This document shows, one piece after another, positions 16,722 to 19,901 of a stretch of DNA of 19,901 nt (position 1 is the first letter of the stretch; every line of letters starts with the position of its first letter). The notes under the pieces are model-generated. The model did no database searches. It saw nothing but the letters and a program-made list of their open reading frames with translations, and was not told where the DNA came from. Origin of the DNA: Alphaproteobacteria bacterium. Its GTDB lineage: Bacteria > Pseudomonadota > Alphaproteobacteria > RUG11792. The DNA lies in contig BNWD01000006.1 in NCBI GenBank assembly GCA_025998575.1, positions 1 through 19,901 of the forward strand, given 5' to 3'. The position numbers and the translations under genes were made by a program.

Positions 16722-17180
16722 TTACCTTTTGGAAAACTGAAATCCTCGTCGAGCTTTTCTGCGCCCATATTTTTTACGCTCAACTTTTCTTGAATCTCTT
16801 GTCAACAACTTATTACTTTTTAAAATTTTATGCAATTCAGGTTCAAAAGCATCTAATGCTTTGCTTATGCCATGACGAATAGCGCCAGCTTGCCCAGAGT
16901 GACCGCCGCCTCTTACAGTGCAAAATATATCATATTGAGTAGCCCTCTCAGAAACAACAAACGGTTGAGCAAGAAGCATTCTCAAGCAAGGGCGTGCAAA
17001 ATATTGCTCTTGATCTTTTCCGTTAACAATAATCTTCCCAGAACCGAGTCTCAACCAAACGCGAGCGACAGAAGTTTTCCTCTTTCCTGTCGAATATACT
17101 CTTCCATACTTATCTGAACTTTGGGTTTTTCTTGGCTGAGCAGCAATCGCTGAAGTTTCTATTTCAATCATTCCAGTCAT
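16722..17180 (-). CDS. rpsI: 30S ribosomal protein S9
   Basis: Small-subunit protein whose C-terminal tail reaches toward the P-site tRNA. The 152 residues include an about 25-residue N-terminal extension, then [30 protein letters not shown], the [20 protein letters not shown] block and the basic end [17 protein letters not shown] with the conserved terminal KR. AGGAG lies 9-10 nt before the ATG at 17180; an ATG three codons later is possible. It begins 3 bp after the rplM stop, the usual rplM-rpsI pair. Confidence 0.98.
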   Translation of the reverse strand: MTGMIEIETSAIAAQPRKTQSSDKYGRVYSTGKRKTSVARVWLRLGSGKIIVNGKDQEQYFARPCLRMLLAQPFVVSERATQYDIFCTVRGGGHSGQAGAIRHGISKALDAFEPELHKILKSNKLLTRDSRKVERKKYGRRKARRGFQFSKR

Positions 17181-17183
17181 GTT

Positions 17184-17648
17184 TCAAACTCTCCTAACAT
17201 TTTTAGCGTTCATAGTAGCAATATTAAAGATCTCAGGTTGTTGAGCAGCGTGTGGATGGCTCACTCCTTTATAAACCTTTAACTTCTTAAGAATCTGTTC
17301 GCGCAACGGTCCCTTTGAAATCATACGCTTAACAGCATTTCTTATAACACGATCTTGGAGAGGACTATTTAACAATTGTTTCATTGTTCGTTCTTTTATG
17401 CCGCCAGGATATCCTGTATGCCAATAGAACTTCTTATCAGTCAATTTCTTGCCAGTCAGCAAAATTTTCTCAGCATTCACAACAACAACATTATCGCCGC
17501 AATCGACATGCGGAGTAAAAAACGGCTTATCCTTTCCGCGCAAAATATTAGCGATAATAGACGCCATTCTTCCCAAAACCAAGCCCTCCGCATCTATCAG
17601 AAGCCATCGCCTCTTGACATCAGACTCCTTAACAAAGGCCGTACTCAT
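17184..17648 (-). CDS. rplM: 50S ribosomal protein L13
   Basis: Early-assembly protein of the large ribosomal subunit. From the ATG at 17648 the product has 154 residues: [20 protein letters not shown] near the start, [31 protein letters not shown], the HTGYPGG block, [20 protein letters not shown] and [16 protein letters not shown] at the end, the full L13 pattern. The frame is open upstream to 17675, but L13 proteins start close to the MSTAFVKE region, so 17648 is chosen. The ribosome-binding site is weak. It is co-transcribed with rpsI, and probably with the symporter. Confidence 0.98.
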   Translation of the reverse strand: MSTAFVKESDVKRRWLLIDAEGLVLGRMASIIANILRGKDKPFFTPHVDCGDNVVVVNAEKILLTGKKLTDKKFYWHTGYPGGIKERTMKQLLNSPLQDRVIRNAVKRMISKGPLREQILKKLKVYKGVSHPHAAQQPEIFNIATMNAKNVRRV

Positions 17649-17685
17649 AACCAAAATCCAAAAACAAGACCACACTCATACTATT

Positions 17686-17714
17686 ATGATATCATATAAA
17701 TCACAACCTTGCAA
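17686..17714 (-). promoter_or_regulatory. Likely promoter of rplM-rpsI-symporter
   Basis: On the minus strand TTGCAA (17714-17709) and TATCAT (17691-17686) are 17 bp apart, about 38 bp before the rplM ATG. Confidence 0.5.
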
Positions 17715-18058
17715 GCTGTGTGTTTTGGCATCTGAATGCAGCAAATACAGTTTTTGAGTTTGGAGCTTTTTAACAAAGATTATTAACAAAGTTACTAATT
17801 TTTTTGTTAAATGCCTAAATTTTTACTGTTTTTGCAATGATATATTGTTGATTATTTCATTGAATTGCAGATAAATATTTCAATAAATTTGATTTGTATT
17901 TTCGAGGTGCAAAAATTTAATTATGATTTTCTAAAGACATTTATTTTAACGTACTAATATGCCGCATTACATATTTAGAAAATCTACTGACTCGAAAAAA
18001 CTTCAGCAAACGCGCAGCAAGCGTAGTAAAATATAGTAAAAGCTTTGTTGTGTGTGTT
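17715..18058. other. Divergent intergenic region
   Basis: No gene seen between rplM and the MotB/OmpA-like gene. TAACAAAG occurs twice (17771-17778 and 17784-17791), and TTAACAAA at 17783-17790 forms an 8-bp inverted repeat with TTTGTTAA at 17813-17820. A TATAGT at about 18032-18037 could be the -10 box of the downstream gene, without a good -35 box. Confidence 0.5.
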
Positions 18059-19009
18059 ATGTCTTTTTTTAGAAGCAGGAGGAATCAGGAAGAGGTTGAT
18101 ATTTGGCCTGGGTTTGTTGATGCGTTGTCTACAGTGCTTCTGGTTTTCATTTTCGTTTTGGTTGGCTTTATATCGTCTCAAATTTATCTCTCTGGCGTCA
18201 TTTTTGATAAGGATTCCAGCATTATCAACATGGAAAGCAAGCTTGCTTCTATTTGTTCTTTGCTTAATAGTGAGACGCAGAAAAACGAGCAATTGGCGAG
18301 CAAAAATGCTGATTTAGTGATGCAAATAACGGATTTAAACGCCACTATAGATACGTTAAAAACCATGTTTTCTGAAGAGGAAGTTTTGAGGAAGAAAGAG
18401 CAAACTGCGAAGATGTCTTTAGAGGAGAAAATAGATACTTTGACAAAGCAGTTGAAAGACGTTTTGGCTGCTCTTGCGGATGAGCAAAAGAATTCTCAGG
18501 AGCAGAAAAAAGCGATGGAATACATAAAGGAAGAGAACATAAAACTTAATGAATTATCCAAATTAAGTTCATATAGATCGGAGTTTTTCGACAAATTACG
18601 CGACATCGTTGGAGACAGAGAAGGCATAAAAATCGTTGGCGATAGATTCATTTTCCAATCTGAACTGTTCTTCGATTCTGCGTCGGCTGACTTGAGCGAA
18701 ACCGGGAAAAATCAAGTCTTGGAACTTGCTAAGGTCATCAATGAGATTGGCGAGAAAATTCCAAACGAAATACGCTGGATATTGAGAGTAGACGGGCATA
18801 CTGACAGGCTACAGCTCTCCACTAACGGCAAATTCGCTTCCAATTGGGAACTATCCGCGGCTAGGGCTATCTCTGTCGTAAAACAACTAATAAATGAAGG
18901 CATATCCCCGGACCACTTAGTAGCCGCAGGGTTTGGCGAAAACCAACCACTAGATCAAACCGACCTCGCCAAAAATAGAAGGATAGAATTCAAACTGGAC
19001 GAAAGGTGA
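18059..19009 (+). CDS. MotB/OmpA-like peptidoglycan-binding membrane protein
   Basis: Inner-membrane-anchored protein that should bind peptidoglycan through a periplasmic OmpA/MotB domain. From the ATG at 18059 it has 316 residues: a short basic cytoplasmic start (RSRRNQEE), one membrane helix (WPGFVDALSTVLLVFIFVLV, about 16-35), a long charged coiled coil (about 55-165), and a C-terminal OmpA-like domain (about 185-316) with FIFQSELFFDSASADLS, RVDGHTD, ASNWELSAARA and NRRIEFKLDER. The conserved NxxLSxxRAxxV and NRRxE signatures of peptidoglycan binding are intact. Such MotB-like proteins are common in alphaproteobacteria outside flagellar loci, often beside a MotA/ExbB-like gene, which is missing here. 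The frame reaches a GTG at 18050; no clear ribosome-binding site helps. A decayed copy of its C-terminal domain follows. Confidence 0.92.
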   Translation: MSFFRSRRNQEEVDIWPGFVDALSTVLLVFIFVLVGFISSQIYLSGVIFDKDSSIINMESKLASICSLLNSETQKNEQLASKNADLVMQITDLNATIDTLKTMFSEEEVLRKKEQTAKMSLEEKIDTLTKQLKDVLAALADEQKNSQEQKKAMEYIKEENIKLNELSKLSSYRSEFFDKLRDIVGDREGIKIVGDRFIFQSELFFDSASADLSETGKNQVLELAKVINEIGEKIPNEIRWILRVDGHTDRLQLSTNGKFASNWELSAARAISVVKQLINEGISPDHLVAAGFGENQPLDQTDLAKNRRIEFKLDER

Positions 19010-19017
19010 GGCTGGAA
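18987..19017 (+). repeat. 31-bp direct repeat, copy 1
   Basis: Perfectly identical to 19514-19544. It covers the last codons (FKLDER), the TGA stop and eight bases after it, so identity extends past the coding sequence. Confidence 0.9.
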
Positions 19018-19263
19018 ATGGCAACCTCTAACTGGAACGACAGGCAGCGAGCTTGAGATAAAGCTTGGGCATAAATTATTTCACAAACCACATAATGCAT
19101 ATCTACAACTTCGATATCTAGTGTTTTGGCCTGCAAAATTAAAGCTTACTATGTAATATATAATTCACATACGTTAAAGATAATTCTATTTTATATTATC
19201 GCATAACACTAAAATTACCTCGAAATCTAGTTATTGAAGTGGCCGTCTACTTTCAGCTGTTAC

Positions 19264-19536
19264 ATGTTTCAGGAATACAACGAAATCTTCCATTATTCTG
19301 AATCGCTTTTGGATTATGCCAAGGATAATTTGAGCTAAATATTTGAAGCAAATCTAGCTAGATTAAGTGTGTACGACGAACATACTGACTCTACTAGGAC
19401 TATTTCTGTCGTAAAATAACTAAACGAATGCCTATTCCATCCCACAGTAACCACAAAATTTGGAGAAACCAAATCACTAGAACAAACAGCCATAGCCGAA
19501 AACAGAAGAATAAAATTCAAACTGGACGAAAGGTGA
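19264..19536 (+). pseudogene. Decayed copy of the OmpA-like C-terminal domain
   Basis: A 91-codon frame homologous to the C-terminal domain of the gene ending at 19009. It reads FQEYNEIFHYSES for FQSELFFDSAS, LDYAKDN for LELAKVINE, VYDEHTD for RVDGHTD, TISVVK for AISVVK, FGETKSLEQTAIAENRRIKF for FGENQPLDQTDLAKNRRIEF, then an identical FKLDER and stop. It keeps one frame throughout but has two TAA stops (19336-19338 and 19417-19419) and an in-frame loss of about 17 codons between HTD and ISVV that removes the NGKFASNWELSAA part. No membrane anchor or coiled coil is present. It cannot yield a full domain and is best read as a partial tandem duplicate in decay. Confidence 0.9.
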
Positions 19537-19544
19537 GGCTGGAA
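19514..19544 (+). repeat. 31-bp direct repeat, copy 2
   Basis: Identical to 18987-19017, 527 bp downstream. It is far better conserved than the rest of the duplicated domain. Confidence 0.9.
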
Positions 19545-19901
19545 TCGCTAATGGTGATTACAAAATAATTTTAAACGTTTTGCTAAATATATTTCATTTG
19601 AAAGTACGTTTGATGACGAATATATTGCTCATTTAGCGCGCGATATTTGGTATTGAGGGCCGCTTTATCGATAATAAAATTATTTAAAGATAAGTGATGA
19701 ATGTAACATAAAGTTGCGTCGAATATTGTCTGTTTTCTTTAAATTTTTGGAAAAGGCCATATATTTTATCAAATCTTAACTGCGCTTTCTATTCTATATA
19801 ATGTCGTTTATTCTGTCTGAATTGTACGTTTTATAGGTAACAAACTTGATATTCATATGGAATAATCTTCATTCGACGGGCTTGGAATCGTGTGTTTGGG
19901 C
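19537..19901. other. Spacer at the window end, possible third OmpA-domain trace
   Basis: No intact gene. Around 19600-19690 two plus frames contain DEYIAHLARDI and then EGRFIDNKII, which loosely echo SEFFDKLRDIVG and REGIKIVGDRFIF, the stretch just before the OmpA-like domain of the 18059 gene. This may be a third, older copy, but the match is weak. Nothing else is recognised. Confidence 0.3.

Noticed and set aside
19013..19060. SNW-containing stretch after the MotB/OmpA-like gene, resembling ASNWELSAARA
   Set aside because: Only a few residues match and a frameshift would be needed; too weak to call another fragment.
1..19901. CRISPR arrays, toxin-antitoxin pairs, restriction or phage genes
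   Set aside because: No regular spaced repeats and no matching gene families were found on either strand.

Overview
The window looks like part of the chromosome of an AT-rich bacterium, most likely an alphaproteobacterium of the intracellular Rickettsiales/Holosporales type. Support for this is indirect: a MotB/OmpA-type peptidoglycan-binding protein starting with the WPGFVDALSTVLLVFIFVL-type membrane segment common in that class, a GcrA-like helix-turn-helix gene, a stand-alone murD, amino-acid importers, several orphan secreted proteins, and many decayed genes in wide spacers. The standard code fits (TGA is used as stop). I did no database search; all family names come from motif recognition.

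Layout. 1-1774: long spacer with no convincing gene, holding insertion-sequence debris and a 53-bp dispersed repeat. 1799-3124 (+): murD. A perfect hairpin at 3277-3301 separates it from the convergent GcrA-like HTH gene (3321-3797, -). 4457-5856 (+): promoter, tRNA-Gly(GCC), rpmG and ychF packed tightly together. 5857-7520: spacer with a wrecked IS5-family transposase (6671-7311) and the second copy of the 53-bp repeat. 7521-9410: two orphan secreted-protein genes (-) flanking tRNA-Ser(GCT) (+). A likely lysA relic lies just upstream of the tRNA, and a nested triple palindrome just downstream of it. 9529-12584 (-): an apparent operon of an aromatic amino-acid permease, tyrS and a LysE-type exporter. 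12639-13112 (-): another secreted orphan, divergent from a periplasmic Deg/HtrA-like protease (13275-14762, +). The protease gene ends tail-to-tail with a fourth secreted orphan (14759-15442, -). 15539-17648 (-): rplM-rpsI followed closely by a divergent dicarboxylate/cation symporter. 18059-19009 (+): MotB/OmpA-like envelope protein, followed by a decayed in-frame copy of its C-terminal domain (19264-19536) and perhaps a third, weaker trace.

How the genes fit together. The window mixes core translation (L33, L13, S9, TyrRS, two tRNAs, YchF), cell wall (MurD, OmpA-like anchor), membrane traffic of small molecules (aromatic amino-acid import, amino-acid export, dicarboxylate/amino-acid symport) and exported proteins (one protease, four unknowns). 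Import of tyrosine next to TyrRS, and a possible broken lysA, are consistent with dependence on a host for amino acids. The most interesting points are the partial duplication and decay of the OmpA-like domain with a perfectly preserved 31-bp tail, the nested palindrome beside tRNA-Ser, the permease-tyrS-exporter operon, and the orphan secreted proteins. I did not find a clearly new multi-gene defence or mobile system.
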